Positions 9,609 through 18,501 of a DNA stretch of 64,000 nt are shown piece by piece. The position numbers and the translations under genes were made by a program. This stretch comes from Sneathiella litorea (GTDB taxonomy: Bacteria; Pseudomonadota; Alphaproteobacteria; Sneathiellales; Sneathiellaceae). The DNA lies in NCBI RefSeq assembly GCF_009882915.1, contig NZ_WTUW01000002.1, positions 258,693 to 322,692 of the forward strand, given 5' to 3'. Position 1 is the stretch's first letter; every line of letters begins with the position of its first letter. The notes under the pieces were generated by a model. The model saw nothing but the letters and a program-made list of their open reading frames with translations. It was not told where the DNA came from and did not search any database.

Positions 9609-10019
9609 CTATTTCTTTTCCACAAGCTCAATCTTGTAACCGTCCGGATCCTCGATAAAGGCGATGACGGAGCTGCCATGCTTCATTGGTCCTGGCGGAC
9701 GTGGAATATTGACACCTTGTGCCTCAAGCTTGTCGCAAATCCCGTAGATATCCTCTACGCCCAAGGCAAGATGGCCAAAACCATTTCCAAGATCATAGGG
9801 TTCTTCCTGATCCCAGTTATGGGTTAATTCAATAACTGTCGTATCCTTTTCTTCCCCATAACCGACAAAGGCGAGCGTAAATTGACCGCTCGGGAAGTCG
9901 GTGCGCCGCAGGAGCTTCATTTCCAGGTTATTCACATAGAAATCGATGGATTTATCAAGATCCTTAACCCGGATCATTGTATGCAACAGTCTAAAATTAT
10001 CTTTGCCGTCACCACTCAT
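9609..10019 (-). CDS. gloA: Lactoylglutathione lyase (glyoxalase I)
   Basis: GloA isomerises the hemithioacetal of methylglyoxal and glutathione to S-lactoylglutathione, detoxifying methylglyoxal. The 136-residue protein has two VOC-fold halves. The four metal ligands are in place: His in LLHTMIRV, Glu in TVIELTHNW, His in GFGHLALGV and Glu in YKIELVE. FYVNNLEMKLLRR and GPMKHG are family signatures. It starts one base after the lpxB stop, so it is probably the last gene of the long envelope transcript. It is convergent with the small ORF after gltA, four bases away. Confidence 0.94.
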   Translation of the reverse strand: MSGDGKDNFRLLHTMIRVKDLDKSIDFYVNNLEMKLLRRTDFPSGQFTLAFVGYGEEKDTTVIELTHNWDQEEPYDLGNGFGHLALGVEDIYGICDKLEAQGVNIPRPPGPMKHGSSVIAFIEDPDGYKIELVEKK

Positions 10020-10020
10020 A

Positions 10021-11184
10021 TTAGTATTTCCTCGTAATAAGTTTTAAGATGATTTCCGCTGCACGCGCCCCGGGAGCTGCTTCGCCCTTGCCCAACATTA
10101 ACATGGCCTCCTTATAAGAGACAATCTGCTGGTTCCGTTTTTCCTCTGAATGAAACAGCTCACTTAGCGCTTGCGTCAAATTATCCGCTGTACAATTTTC
10201 CAGAATGCATTCCGGCACAGCCTCCCTTTTAAGCAGGATGTTGATTAAATTGACATGCTCAAGCTTAACGGCAAGGCGCGCAATCTTCGCTGTTACAATA
10301 TTCATACGATAGGCAATTACACTCGGCAATTTCGCGAGTGCTAACTCCAAGGCAACTGTGCCGGAGGCAGCAAGAGCAACATCAGAGGCCGCCATTGCAT
10401 CAAATTTCTCTGCTTCTCCATCCACGATATGGGCCGTTATGTTCCATTTTGCAAGTTCAGCCCGCACAAGCTCTCCTGACCGACCAACAACGGGGGTTAC
10501 AAGACTAAAATCGCCGATATCCGCCTGAAGGTGTTTGACTGTCTCCCTGAATATCGGAAGAAGCCGGGTTACTTCGCCTCGCCGGCTACCCGGTAGCATC
10601 ATCAACAACTTCTCGTTGTCGCCAATACCATGCCGTTCTCGAAAGGCCGCCCCATCCCCTTTATCCGCACCGGTTTCAATCACCGAATGGCCAACGAAGC
10701 TTGCGGTCAGGCCCTCAGCTTCAAAATACGGAGGCTCAAAGGGGAGTAATGTCAGGAGGTGATCATAAAGCGCGGCTATTTTCTTTGCGCGCCCCGGACG
10801 CCAGGCCCAGACGGAGGGCGCGACATAATGCACTTTGGGAAAGGAGGTGTCTGCCAACTTGCGGGCCACCCGAAAGCTGAAATCCGGCGCGTCGACTGAA
10901 ATAAAAATATCCGGGTTGAGGCGTTTTACTTCTGAAGCCGTCTGGTCAATTCTTTTCAAAAGCAGCGGCATTCGGGGCAGGACCTCAAACACTCCCATCA
11001 CGCTCAACTCATCCATCGGAAAGAGGGATTCCAGCCCTTCAGCAACCATCAAGGGTCCACCGACACCAGAAAATTTCACGTTAGGTGCTTTCTCCTTCAG
11101 CCCTTGCATAAGCCGAGCCGCGAGGGCATCGCCGGAAGGTTCTCCGGCCAGGATGAAAACCCGGAGGTTCATCTCGTCTTTCAT
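10021..11184 (-). CDS. lpxB: Lipid-A-disaccharide synthase
   Basis: LpxB, a GT19 glycosyltransferase, joins lipid X to UDP-2,3-diacylglucosamine to form the beta-1,6 lipid A disaccharide on the inner face of the inner membrane. The 387-residue protein opens with VFILAGEPSGDALAARLM, the family N-terminus. HYVAPSVWAWRPGRAKKI and LLPGSRRGEV are also diagnostic. The start overlaps lpxI by four bases, so substrate supply and use are coupled. The lpxA-lpxI-lpxB order is the alphaproteobacterial form of this cluster. Confidence 0.96.
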   Translation of the reverse strand: MKDEMNLRVFILAGEPSGDALAARLMQGLKEKAPNVKFSGVGGPLMVAEGLESLFPMDELSVMGVFEVLPRMPLLLKRIDQTASEVKRLNPDIFISVDAPDFSFRVARKLADTSFPKVHYVAPSVWAWRPGRAKKIAALYDHLLTLLPFEPPYFEAEGLTASFVGHSVIETGADKGDGAAFRERHGIGDNEKLLMMLPGSRRGEVTRLLPIFRETVKHLQADIGDFSLVTPVVGRSGELVRAELAKWNITAHIVDGEAEKFDAMAASDVALAASGTVALELALAKLPSVIAYRMNIVTAKIARLAVKLEHVNLINILLKREAVPECILENCTADNLTQALSELFHSEEKRNQQIVSYKEAMLMLGKGEAAPGARAAEIILKLITRKY

Positions 11185-12056
11185 TCCCCCATACTCTGCG
11201 AATCCAGCCCGACGACAAATAGTCCCGCCTCATTCGCGCGGCGAAGGGTTTCCTTAAGATCAAGAACGAGCGTAAACCCGGCCTCAGCTGCAATTCCACG
11301 CAAATTTGCTTCCGCCGCGAGGGTCACTGTATCTGGGCCAATCGTCGGCATATCTGCCTTCAACTCCTGCCCCGGCTTGGAGAGTTTGACCAGCACACCC
11401 GCAGGCTCATCCCAGGCAAATTCGCGAGAGCGCTTCAATAGCTTGTCCGTGCCTTCCGCAGCCTCGACCGCCAAAACATAGCCATCACGAATTATTGCTG
11501 CCTGCCCGATATCAAGTGCACCAACCGCCTTAACAATCCGAACGCCGGCTGTAATATCTGTATTGTCCCGTTCAGTGGGCGCAATCTTTCCAAGGCATCC
11601 AAGTGGAACCAGCAAATCACTCGCCAACTCATGCACCCCAACGACCGTAAAGCCCTTTTCCTTTACATAAGAGGTAATCGCCCGCATCAGGCCGTCGTCC
11701 CCTTTTCGTGCAGCGCCAGTAATCCGGCCAAGCAACTTCATCCCTTCCATATCCGGTAGAAGGTTCTTCAAATCCGGACGTTTTACTGGCCCAGCCAGCG
11801 TGATGTGGGTGCAGCTTTCACGCGCAAGAGCTTTCAGGAAACGTCCAACCTTGGTTATCCGGATTACTTCATGGGGAAAGTCAGCATATTGGGACACTTC
11901 GGCTTCCCCCTCAACGAGCAGCAGAAAGGGTGTTTCCCCCCGAGATCTCAGAGTGGTAGCCAGGGCAAGCGGCAGGCTACCGCTCCCGGCGATGATACCA
12001 ATGCGCCTCGCTGCTGAGTTACTCGGGCTGACAGAAGCCACGTTTTGTTTCTTCAT
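11181..12056 (-). CDS. lpxI: UDP-2,3-diacylglucosamine pyrophosphatase LpxI
   Basis: LpxI hydrolyses UDP-2,3-diacylglucosamine to lipid X and UMP. It replaces the unrelated LpxH in alphaproteobacteria and attacks the alpha phosphate. The 291 residues belong to the former DUF1009 family. GIIAGSGSLPLALA marks the N-terminal domain, and the C-terminal catalytic domain contains GDDGLMRAITSYVKEKGF, a DITAG segment and AAEGTDKLLKR. The start overlaps the lpxA 3' end by 38 bases, longer than usual. The extra N-terminal ~18 residues before RRIGIIAG look non-conserved, so a later non-ATG start is possible. Confidence 0.94.
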   Translation of the reverse strand: MKKQNVASVSPSNSAARRIGIIAGSGSLPLALATTLRSRGETPFLLLVEGEAEVSQYADFPHEVIRITKVGRFLKALARESCTHITLAGPVKRPDLKNLLPDMEGMKLLGRITGAARKGDDGLMRAITSYVKEKGFTVVGVHELASDLLVPLGCLGKIAPTERDNTDITAGVRIVKAVGALDIGQAAIIRDGYVLAVEAAEGTDKLLKRSREFAWDEPAGVLVKLSKPGQELKADMPTIGPDTVTLAAEANLRGIAAEAGFTLVLDLKETLRRANEAGLFVVGLDSQSMGE

Positions 12057-12804
12057 TGATGAATTTTAGAACCGTTTGAACGGAAGGGAAACCGGCAATA
12101 TTATCCGGCACTGTCTTACGCCGTTCAGAGAAGGTCCCCTCTCCGGTGAAAAGATATTTATAGGCGCCACGCAGGGCGTGTATATCTTCTCGCGAGAACC
12201 CCCGACGCTTCATGCCGGTAAGATTCAGGCCGCCAAGGGTCGCTCGGTTTCCAGTCGCCGAACCAAAGGGGATAACATCTGTCTCCACCCCGGACGCCCC
12301 GCCAATCATCGCATGCTCTCCGATACGGACGAACTGATGGACCGCAGACAACCCGCCGATAATAACGAAATTTCCCAGCTCTACATGTCCACCCAAAGTC
12401 GCATTATTCACCAGGATAACATGATCCCCAAGAATACAGTCATGCGCGATGTGTGCGCCGATCATCAGCAAACAATGATCACCAATTTCGGTGCGCATGC
12501 CGCCGCCTTCCGTACCCGGGTTAATCGTGACATGTTCGCGGATATTGCAGTTCTTACCAATAATAAGTTCTGACTTTTCACCAGAATATTTAAGATCCTG
12601 TGGCGCATGACCGATTGACGCGAAGGGATAGATAGTCGTCCCCTGTCCGATACGGGCATAGCCATCCACCGCGACATGTGATTTCAGCGTAACCTCGGCC
12701 TCAAGTGTTACATCCTTGCCAACAACACAAAAGGGGCCGACAACAGCATCCTCATGGACATTGGCGCCATCCTCTATAATCGCTGTTTTATGAATATTGC
12801 CCAT
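12019..12804 (-). CDS. lpxA: UDP-N-acetylglucosamine acyltransferase
   Basis: LpxA adds the first 3-hydroxyacyl chain from acyl-ACP to UDP-GlcNAc, the first step of lipid A synthesis. The ATG at 12804 gives MGNIHKTAIIEDGA, the normal left-handed beta-helix start. The frame extends 26 codons further but those residues do not fit. The 261-residue protein has hexapeptide repeats through about residue 190, then a helical C-terminus. The catalytic His121 is in GAHIAHDC, equivalent to E. coli His125. A 107-base gap separates it from fabZ, the largest in this part of the operon. Confidence 0.96.
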   Translation of the reverse strand: MGNIHKTAIIEDGANVHEDAVVGPFCVVGKDVTLEAEVTLKSHVAVDGYARIGQGTTIYPFASIGHAPQDLKYSGEKSELIIGKNCNIREHVTINPGTEGGGMRTEIGDHCLLMIGAHIAHDCILGDHVILVNNATLGGHVELGNFVIIGGLSAVHQFVRIGEHAMIGGASGVETDVIPFGSATGNRATLGGLNLTGMKRRGFSREDIHALRGAYKYLFTGEGTFSERRKTVPDNIAGFPSVQTVLKFINEETKRGFCQPE

Positions 12805-12911
12805 TCGGTATCCAGTTACCTTATAAATCCAGTGAAAGTCTTGCGCTATAGCTAGCCCGGAACATGCCTGACCACAAATCAAGCTGTGTTACAACTGGTT
12901 ACCTATCTTTA

Positions 12912-13376
12912 TTAATCAACGATCATAGCGGAGAAATCTGCTTCAGCTACTTTCTTGCCGTCGACCAGAACTTCCGCGGCAAACCGCCAGACGGCACCCC
13001 TATTCTGTTTAACCCTCACCTTTACATGCATCGTATCACCAGGTGTAACCGGCTTGCGAAAACGGGCATTATCAATCGACATAAAGAGAACATGCCTTCC
13101 CTCTGAATCCGGGCCTAGCGTTTTAATAACAAGAACGCCAGCGGTCTGTGCCATGGATTCAACAATCATCACACCTGGCATAATCGGCCGGTCCGGGAAA
13201 TGACCTTGAAACTGTGGCTCATTCATCGTCACATTTTTGATACCTGTTGCCGAGACACCCGGCACAATATCCACCAACCTATCTACTAACAGGAGCGGAT
13301 AGCGGTGCGGTATCATGTCCATAATTTTAAGAATATCGAGGGTATCAGCCGTATCAGCGGAGGAATTTTCAGTCAT
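12912..13376 (-). CDS. fabZ: 3-hydroxyacyl-ACP dehydratase
   Basis: FabZ dehydrates 3-hydroxyacyl-ACP to trans-2-enoyl-ACP in fatty acid elongation. It competes with LpxA and LpxD for 3-hydroxyacyl-ACP, which explains its place between them. The 154 residues form one hotdog fold. The catalytic pair is His59 and Glu73 in QGHFPDRPIMPGVMIVESMA. The start overlaps lpxD by four bases. The first ~15 residues are polar and variable. Confidence 0.96.
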   Translation of the reverse strand: MTENSSADTADTLDILKIMDMIPHRYPLLLVDRLVDIVPGVSATGIKNVTMNEPQFQGHFPDRPIMPGVMIVESMAQTAGVLVIKTLGPDSEGRHVLFMSIDNARFRKPVTPGDTMHVKVRVKQNRGAVWRFAAEVLVDGKKVAEADFSAMIVD

Positions 13377-14401
13377 TTTACAGAACCCTTGTTATTCGAT
13401 AATTTACCCAAAATTGCCATTTGGCGGAAAAACTGCTTACGTGGCCGGGCCGGAAACCCGGCATAGATTTCTCCCGGCGGAATATCGGAAATAACACCGG
13501 ATTTGGCGGAAATCTGTGCACCGCGGCCAATTCTAATATGTCCTGCCAAACCAACCTGGCCCCCGATGACAACCTGGTCTTCTATAACCGTGCTGCCGGA
13601 AATTCCCGTTTGCGCGGCAATAATCACGTCGTTTCCGATGGTTACATTATGACCTACTTGGACAAGATTATCGCACCAAGTATTATCGCCAATAATCGTA
13701 TCCGGTCCAGACCCCCTATCAATCGTGGTATTGGCACCAAACTCACAGTTGGAGCCGATAATCACTCTCCCCAATTGAGGTATCTTTATATTTCCTGTGG
13801 CATCCGGCGCAAAACCAAATCCGTCCTGACCGACTTTGACACCGTTATGCATAACAACATTATCGCCAATATGGCAATAGCTGAGCAGCACGCCCGCGGC
13901 AATGCGACAATTATTGCCCAGACGAATGCCCTTGCTAAGCACGGCATGTGGACCAATGATAGAATTGGCACCAATAACAACATCATCCTCGATTACCACA
14001 TAGGGGCCGATGGACGCATTTTCGCCGACTACCGCCGTCGGTGAAATTACTGCCGTAGGGTGCACATTGCCCATTCCAAGCACCGGCGGATAAAACATAT
14101 TCGCAATCCGCGCATATGCCTTATATGGATTTGCCGCAATAAGAAGGGCCAATCCATCGGGACATTTTTTAAGAACCTTTGGACTGGCAATACAGGCCGT
14201 TGCCTTGGTATGAAGAAATTTTTCCAGATATTTCGGATTACTAAGAAAGGTAACGTCCCCTTCCCCCGCCTGATCAAGAGCGCGAACATCAGAGATCATA
14301 ATACTTGAATCAATACCCGGTGCCAGTTCGACATCCGGTAATTCAGCAAGCTCCGCGAGGGAAAATGGGCCTGCAACATGATAGAAATGAGGATCAGGCA
14401 T
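13373..14401 (-). CDS. lpxD: UDP-3-O-(3-hydroxyacyl)glucosamine N-acyltransferase
   Basis: LpxD adds the N-linked 3-hydroxyacyl chain in the third step of lipid A synthesis. The 342-residue protein has an N-terminal uridine-binding domain (about 1-105, including EGDVTFLSNPKY), a long left-handed beta-helix of hexapeptide repeats (about 110-300), and a C-terminal helix (PRKQFFRQMAILGKL). The catalytic His251 lies in NLVQVGHNVTIGND. Its ATG shares one base with the skp stop (TGATG), giving tight coupling. Confidence 0.96.
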   Translation of the reverse strand: MPDPHFYHVAGPFSLAELAELPDVELAPGIDSSIMISDVRALDQAGEGDVTFLSNPKYLEKFLHTKATACIASPKVLKKCPDGLALLIAANPYKAYARIANMFYPPVLGMGNVHPTAVISPTAVVGENASIGPYVVIEDDVVIGANSIIGPHAVLSKGIRLGNNCRIAAGVLLSYCHIGDNVVMHNGVKVGQDGFGFAPDATGNIKIPQLGRVIIGSNCEFGANTTIDRGSGPDTIIGDNTWCDNLVQVGHNVTIGNDVIIAAQTGISGSTVIEDQVVIGGQVGLAGHIRIGRGAQISAKSGVISDIPPGEIYAGFPARPRKQFFRQMAILGKLSNNKGSVK

Positions 14402-14967
14402 CAGCTTTTCTTTAGCGGAACAATCTCAACCTTGATCTTTTTAAGATCCTTATTCAGTCGTTCCATAATTTCTTTTGTAATTTCGAGGGGCTTTTCAACA
14501 AACAGGACTTCACTTACGTCAAGGACCAGAGAAACGCCATTCTTATCCATGACATCACGAATAACCGGCAGCATTTGTGCTTTGATTTTCTCAAGAGCAT
14601 TAACACGGCTGATTTGCAATTGTTTGTTCTTTTCCTGAACTTTCACCCGAAAGTCAGCAGCCTTACGATTAAATTCAGATTGTTTTTTCGAATATGCCTC
14701 TGGCGTTACAAGTGTTTTTTGCCGTTCGATTTGCGCTCGTTCATCTTTAAGTTTTTTTTCTTCCGCCGCCAGTTCTTTATCCGTTTTTTCCTCAAATGCC
14801 TTTACCTGAGAATTTATATCCTTAACAACGTCCAGTTCGCGCATTATTTTTTGCATATCAACAACGCCGATTATTGCATTCGTCGAAGCTTGCGCAGCGC
14901 CCAACGGGACAAAGCTGAATAACAAGACAAGAAGAATAAAAGATGTTCGTATTAATTGTAGGATCAT
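14401..14967 (-). CDS. skp: Periplasmic chaperone Skp/OmpH family
   Basis: Skp trimers hold unfolded outer-membrane proteins in the periplasm on their way to the Bam complex. The ATG at 14967 is chosen because it gives a clean signal peptide (basic start, hydrophobic core to about residue 22, AQA-type cleavage) and avoids bamA; the frame runs 19 codons further up. In the 188-residue precursor, IIGVVDMQKIMRE is the conserved mature start. A long charged coiled-coil hairpin rich in K, E and Q follows (about 55-135), then the C-terminal NGVSLVLDVSEVLFV strand. AAAGGGA precedes the start. Confidence 0.92.
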   Translation of the reverse strand: MILQLIRTSFILLVLLFSFVPLGAAQASTNAIIGVVDMQKIMRELDVVKDINSQVKAFEEKTDKELAAEEKKLKDERAQIERQKTLVTPEAYSKKQSEFNRKAADFRVKVQEKNKQLQISRVNALEKIKAQMLPVIRDVMDKNGVSLVLDVSEVLFVEKPLEITKEIMERLNKDLKKIKVEIVPLKKS

Positions 14968-14977
14968 AGTCCCTTTC

Positions 14978-17290
14978 CTAGAATCGAGTTCCAAAATCAA
15001 ACTGGAAAACCTCATCTTTATCATAATCTTCCTTCAGAATAGGAACCGCGACATTTATCTGAATTGGCCCAAAGGGTGAAACCCAGTTAAGACCCACGCC
15101 AACGGCCGCTCTTATGCTAGGCGTATCTGCAATACCTGCGTCATTATCATCGATTTCGGTCAAAGTTCCCAAATCAATAAACGTTCGGCCAAGAATACCG
15201 TATTCATCGGGAAGCCCGACCGGGAAGCGAAGCTCTGACGAGGCAACGAAATAGGCATTACCACCAAGAGCATCTCCTGATGCAATATCGCGTGGCCCGA
15301 TACCCCGGCTTTCAAAGCCACGGAAGTTACGGCCCCCAACATTATAGCGCTGCGCGAGAATCACATCTTCGCCCAACCCGAATATATATCCGCCTGTAAT
15401 ACCCGCACTTAATACTACATCATTTTCATAGACCGGGAAAAACCGAATATAGCTGGCATTTGTGGCAAGAGAACGAACATCCCCGCCAAGGCCCGAAAGT
15501 ATCTGTCCGAATGTATACTTACTGCCGGTTGTCGGCAACAGGGTATCGTCAAGGTCACTGATTGTAATTGTATATCCAACCGAGGAAATCAAGTACTCTC
15601 CGGCTGACCGTTGAATATTGACGGGCGCAGTTGATTGCACATTGTCGATTTTTTCATTAACCAGGCTATAGAAAACATCACCACGGATATTTTCCTTAAT
15701 CGGAAAGCCGGATCGCAGCACAAATCCTGTACGCTCCAGATCATATCCACTTTCATCCTGATAATCGCGGACCGTCCTGAATATATCAAAACCGGCGCTC
15801 AGGTCACGGTTGAGAAAATAAGGCTCTGTAAAGCCAACATCTATCGTTTGGCTATCAGAGCCGACAGATATGCCAAACCGTAGATCCTGCCCTCGGCCGA
15901 GCAGGTTCCGTTCGCGGATTTGCAAATCCGCCGACACATTATCCGTCGTGGAGAAGCCCGCACCAACGCTCAGTTCTCCCGTTGACTTTTCCTGTACATC
16001 GACATTGATTATTGTCTTGTCGCCGTCCGTTCCCTCGTCCTGAGTCACCTCGACCTTTTCAAAGAAATTAAGACCCCGTATACGTGACTGAGAAAGCCTC
16101 AGCAAAGCCGTATTAAAGGCATCGCCTTCCGCTAACTTCATCTCCCGCCGGATAACGTAATCCAGGGTGCGAACATTGCCGGTAATATTTATCCGCTCAA
16201 CATAGACCCTTGGGCCCTTGTTGATTTCATAGGTAACTGAAATTTTCAGGTTTTCACGATCGCGGTCAATCCGCGGGCGCACATTCACGAACGCATAACC
16301 GAGTTTGCCAAGCTCAAAAGTTATCTTCTGAATGGTGTCTTCGATCTTGTCGGCATTATAGGTTTCTCCCTCAACAGTCGTTACCTGTGCCATCAATGCC
16401 TCAGGAGACAAGTCCTTGATCTCACTTTTTACGTCAATCGCACCGAAGCTGTATTTTGCTCCTTCTTCAACGGCAAACGTAATAAAAAATCCATCTCTGT
16501 CTGGTGTCAATTCGGCAATTGCCGACACCACACGGAAATCCGCATACCCCTTGGAAAGATAAAATTTGCGCAACAATTCGCGGTCAAAGGTCAGGCGATC
16601 CGGGTCATAGGTGTCGGAGTCTGACAGGAAATTATACCAACGGGTTTCCTCCGTTGAAATCTCGCCCAGCAACTGGCTATCACTAAAGGTCTTGTTGCCG
16701 TAAAAGCGTATCTTCTTGATCCCTGTCTGTTCACCCTCATTAATCTCAAAGACTAGATCAACGCGATTTTCCGGAAGCAGTATGACCTTTGGTTCAACTG
16801 TTGCCGCAAAACGTCCGCTGCGCCGGTAAACCGTGATAATGCGCTGTACATCGTTCTGCACTCTTGCGCGCGTGTAGACGATACGTGGCCTAAGTTGAAT
16901 TTCCGCAGTAAGGGTATCATCGTCAATGCGTCGATTACCTTCGAATGCCAACCGATTGATAATTGGATTTTCAACGACATTGACAACCAGCACCGTGCCA
17001 TCTTGCCGAATGGAAACATCCGCAAACAGACCTGTGTTAAACAGGGCTTTGAGAGAGCGATCGACCCGAGAGCGATCATAAGGGGCTCCCGCCGTGACGA
17101 GGAGATAGGATTTTACAGTATCATCCTCAATCCGCTGATTCCCCTCAACCCGAACATCGGAAATGATAACAGATGATTGCGCGTAAACATGCGAACTAAT
17201 CGACATAGTTGCCGAAACCGTTGCAAATGCGAACACTGCCAGTAAAACAAAAACGCGCAAAATCCCACCCCCCTGAGCGGACAGCCTCAA
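14978..17290 (-). CDS. bamA: Outer-membrane protein assembly factor BamA
   Basis: BamA inserts beta-barrel proteins into the outer membrane. The product is up to 770 residues: a signal peptide ending near VYAQ (about residue 38), five POTRA repeats (about 40-420), then a 16-strand barrel. The barrel carries the conserved FRGFESRGIGP loop and ends in FQFDFGTRF with the terminal aromatic residue expected of barrel proteins. The first start is a TTG at 17290. A TTG at 17260 directly after GGGGGGTGGG is a good alternative and still leaves a full signal peptide. It lies between rseP and skp, the standard order. Confidence 0.96.
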   Translation of the reverse strand: MRLSAQGGGILRVFVLLAVFAFATVSATMSISSHVYAQSSVIISDVRVEGNQRIEDDTVKSYLLVTAGAPYDRSRVDRSLKALFNTGLFADVSIRQDGTVLVVNVVENPIINRLAFEGNRRIDDDTLTAEIQLRPRIVYTRARVQNDVQRIITVYRRSGRFAATVEPKVILLPENRVDLVFEINEGEQTGIKKIRFYGNKTFSDSQLLGEISTEETRWYNFLSDSDTYDPDRLTFDRELLRKFYLSKGYADFRVVSAIAELTPDRDGFFITFAVEEGAKYSFGAIDVKSEIKDLSPEALMAQVTTVEGETYNADKIEDTIQKITFELGKLGYAFVNVRPRIDRDRENLKISVTYEINKGPRVYVERINITGNVRTLDYVIRREMKLAEGDAFNTALLRLSQSRIRGLNFFEKVEVTQDEGTDGDKTIINVDVQEKSTGELSVGAGFSTTDNVSADLQIRERNLLGRGQDLRFGISVGSDSQTIDVGFTEPYFLNRDLSAGFDIFRTVRDYQDESGYDLERTGFVLRSGFPIKENIRGDVFYSLVNEKIDNVQSTAPVNIQRSAGEYLISSVGYTITISDLDDTLLPTTGSKYTFGQILSGLGGDVRSLATNASYIRFFPVYENDVVLSAGITGGYIFGLGEDVILAQRYNVGGRNFRGFESRGIGPRDIASGDALGGNAYFVASSELRFPVGLPDEYGILGRTFIDLGTLTEIDDNDAGIADTPSIRAAVGVGLNWVSPFGPIQINVAVPILKEDYDKDEVFQFDFGTRF

Positions 17291-17323
17291 ATAACGTCGA
17301 ACAGTTTTATCAGACCTAACTTG

Positions 17324-18475
17324 TCAGGAAAACAAGCCGGTGAAAAAATCTTTTACCCACGGTTTGTTAACGTCGTTCCATGTGGCAAATATCATTAGCA
17401 TCAGTACGAGCGATAGTCCAATTCTGAAACTAAATTCCATGGCTTTTGCTGATGGTGGCTTACCACGCACGGCTTCATAGGCATAAAAAGCCAAATGCCC
17501 GCCATCGAGCATCGGAACCGGAAACAAATTTATCAAGCCGAGACTGATGGAAACAAAGATCATGAAATTGAACAATGAAAGCGCATTATCGACCAAATCA
17601 TCCCCACGCTTTGCCGCATCACCCGACATTTTAAGAATGCCCAGTGGCCCACTCAGTTCTTTCGTATCTCGTGTTCCGACAATCATCTGCCCGACGCCCT
17701 TCAACGTCGCCGTAGTGATAAACCAGGTCTGATCAACTGCGCTTGAAAGAGCGCTGATCGGTCCATGTTTCACGAATTCCCGACCCGTCGAGGCAATTCC
17801 AAGGCGCCCTATTCGCTGGACATTGCCGTCTGCGTCGACTTCTTCGATCACGTGGGGGGTCACAGCTAAATCGACGATACGTCCACCCCGGTCGATTTTC
17901 ATGTTAAGTGGTTCATCGAGGCCGACCAATACTGTACGGCGCAGTTCTTCAAAACTGCCGATTGCGGCCCCATTCACGGAAAGGATCCTGTCACCCGGTT
18001 CTATTCCGGCTTCCTCGGCAGCGCTTTCCGCCACCACTTCACCGGCGACCGGCGGGGTTTGCGCCTGGCCAAAGGCCATAAACAGGATCGCCATGGCGAC
18101 AATTGCAAAGATAAAGTTTGCAGCCGGCCCTGCAAAAACAATAGCGGTACGTTGAAGCAGCGGTTTATGGTGGAAACTGACTTTCTTATCCTCATCCGGC
18201 ATATCGTCAATATCGTCAGACGCGTCACTTGCAACGCCAGCATCCCCATAGAACTTCACGTAGCCACCAAAGGGGACTGCACAGACTTTCCACCGGCATC
18301 CATTTTTATCATATCGCCCCCAAAGCTCAGGGCCAAAGCCGATCGCGAAGGCATCTACCTTGACACCGCAGAGACGGGCCACCTTGTAATGTCCATATTC
18401 ATGAACAAAGACAAGGACCGTAATGACGACAACAAAGGCCGGAATATAGATCCAATTATCTACTAGAAAATTCAT
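17324..18475 (-). CDS. rseP: Site-2 membrane zinc protease RseP
   Basis: RseP cleaves membrane-embedded substrates such as anti-sigma factors after a first periplasmic cut, and it also clears signal peptides. The 383-residue protein has the zinc motif HEYGH at residues 25-29 in the first membrane helix and one PDZ domain in the middle (about 130-215). The third zinc-ligand motif PVPMLDGGH is near 320, with a final membrane helix at the C-terminus. E. coli RseP has two PDZ domains; only one is visible here. An acidic loop (about 83-95, rich in D) is inserted before the second helix. Confidence 0.95.
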   Translation of the reverse strand: MNFLVDNWIYIPAFVVVITVLVFVHEYGHYKVARLCGVKVDAFAIGFGPELWGRYDKNGCRWKVCAVPFGGYVKFYGDAGVASDASDDIDDMPDEDKKVSFHHKPLLQRTAIVFAGPAANFIFAIVAMAILFMAFGQAQTPPVAGEVVAESAAEEAGIEPGDRILSVNGAAIGSFEELRRTVLVGLDEPLNMKIDRGGRIVDLAVTPHVIEEVDADGNVQRIGRLGIASTGREFVKHGPISALSSAVDQTWFITTATLKGVGQMIVGTRDTKELSGPLGILKMSGDAAKRGDDLVDNALSLFNFMIFVSISLGLINLFPVPMLDGGHLAFYAYEAVRGKPPSAKAMEFSFRIGLSLVLMLMIFATWNDVNKPWVKDFFTGLFS

Positions 18476-18501
18476 ATAACTCTACCGCTTTCGAAATCCG
18501 C

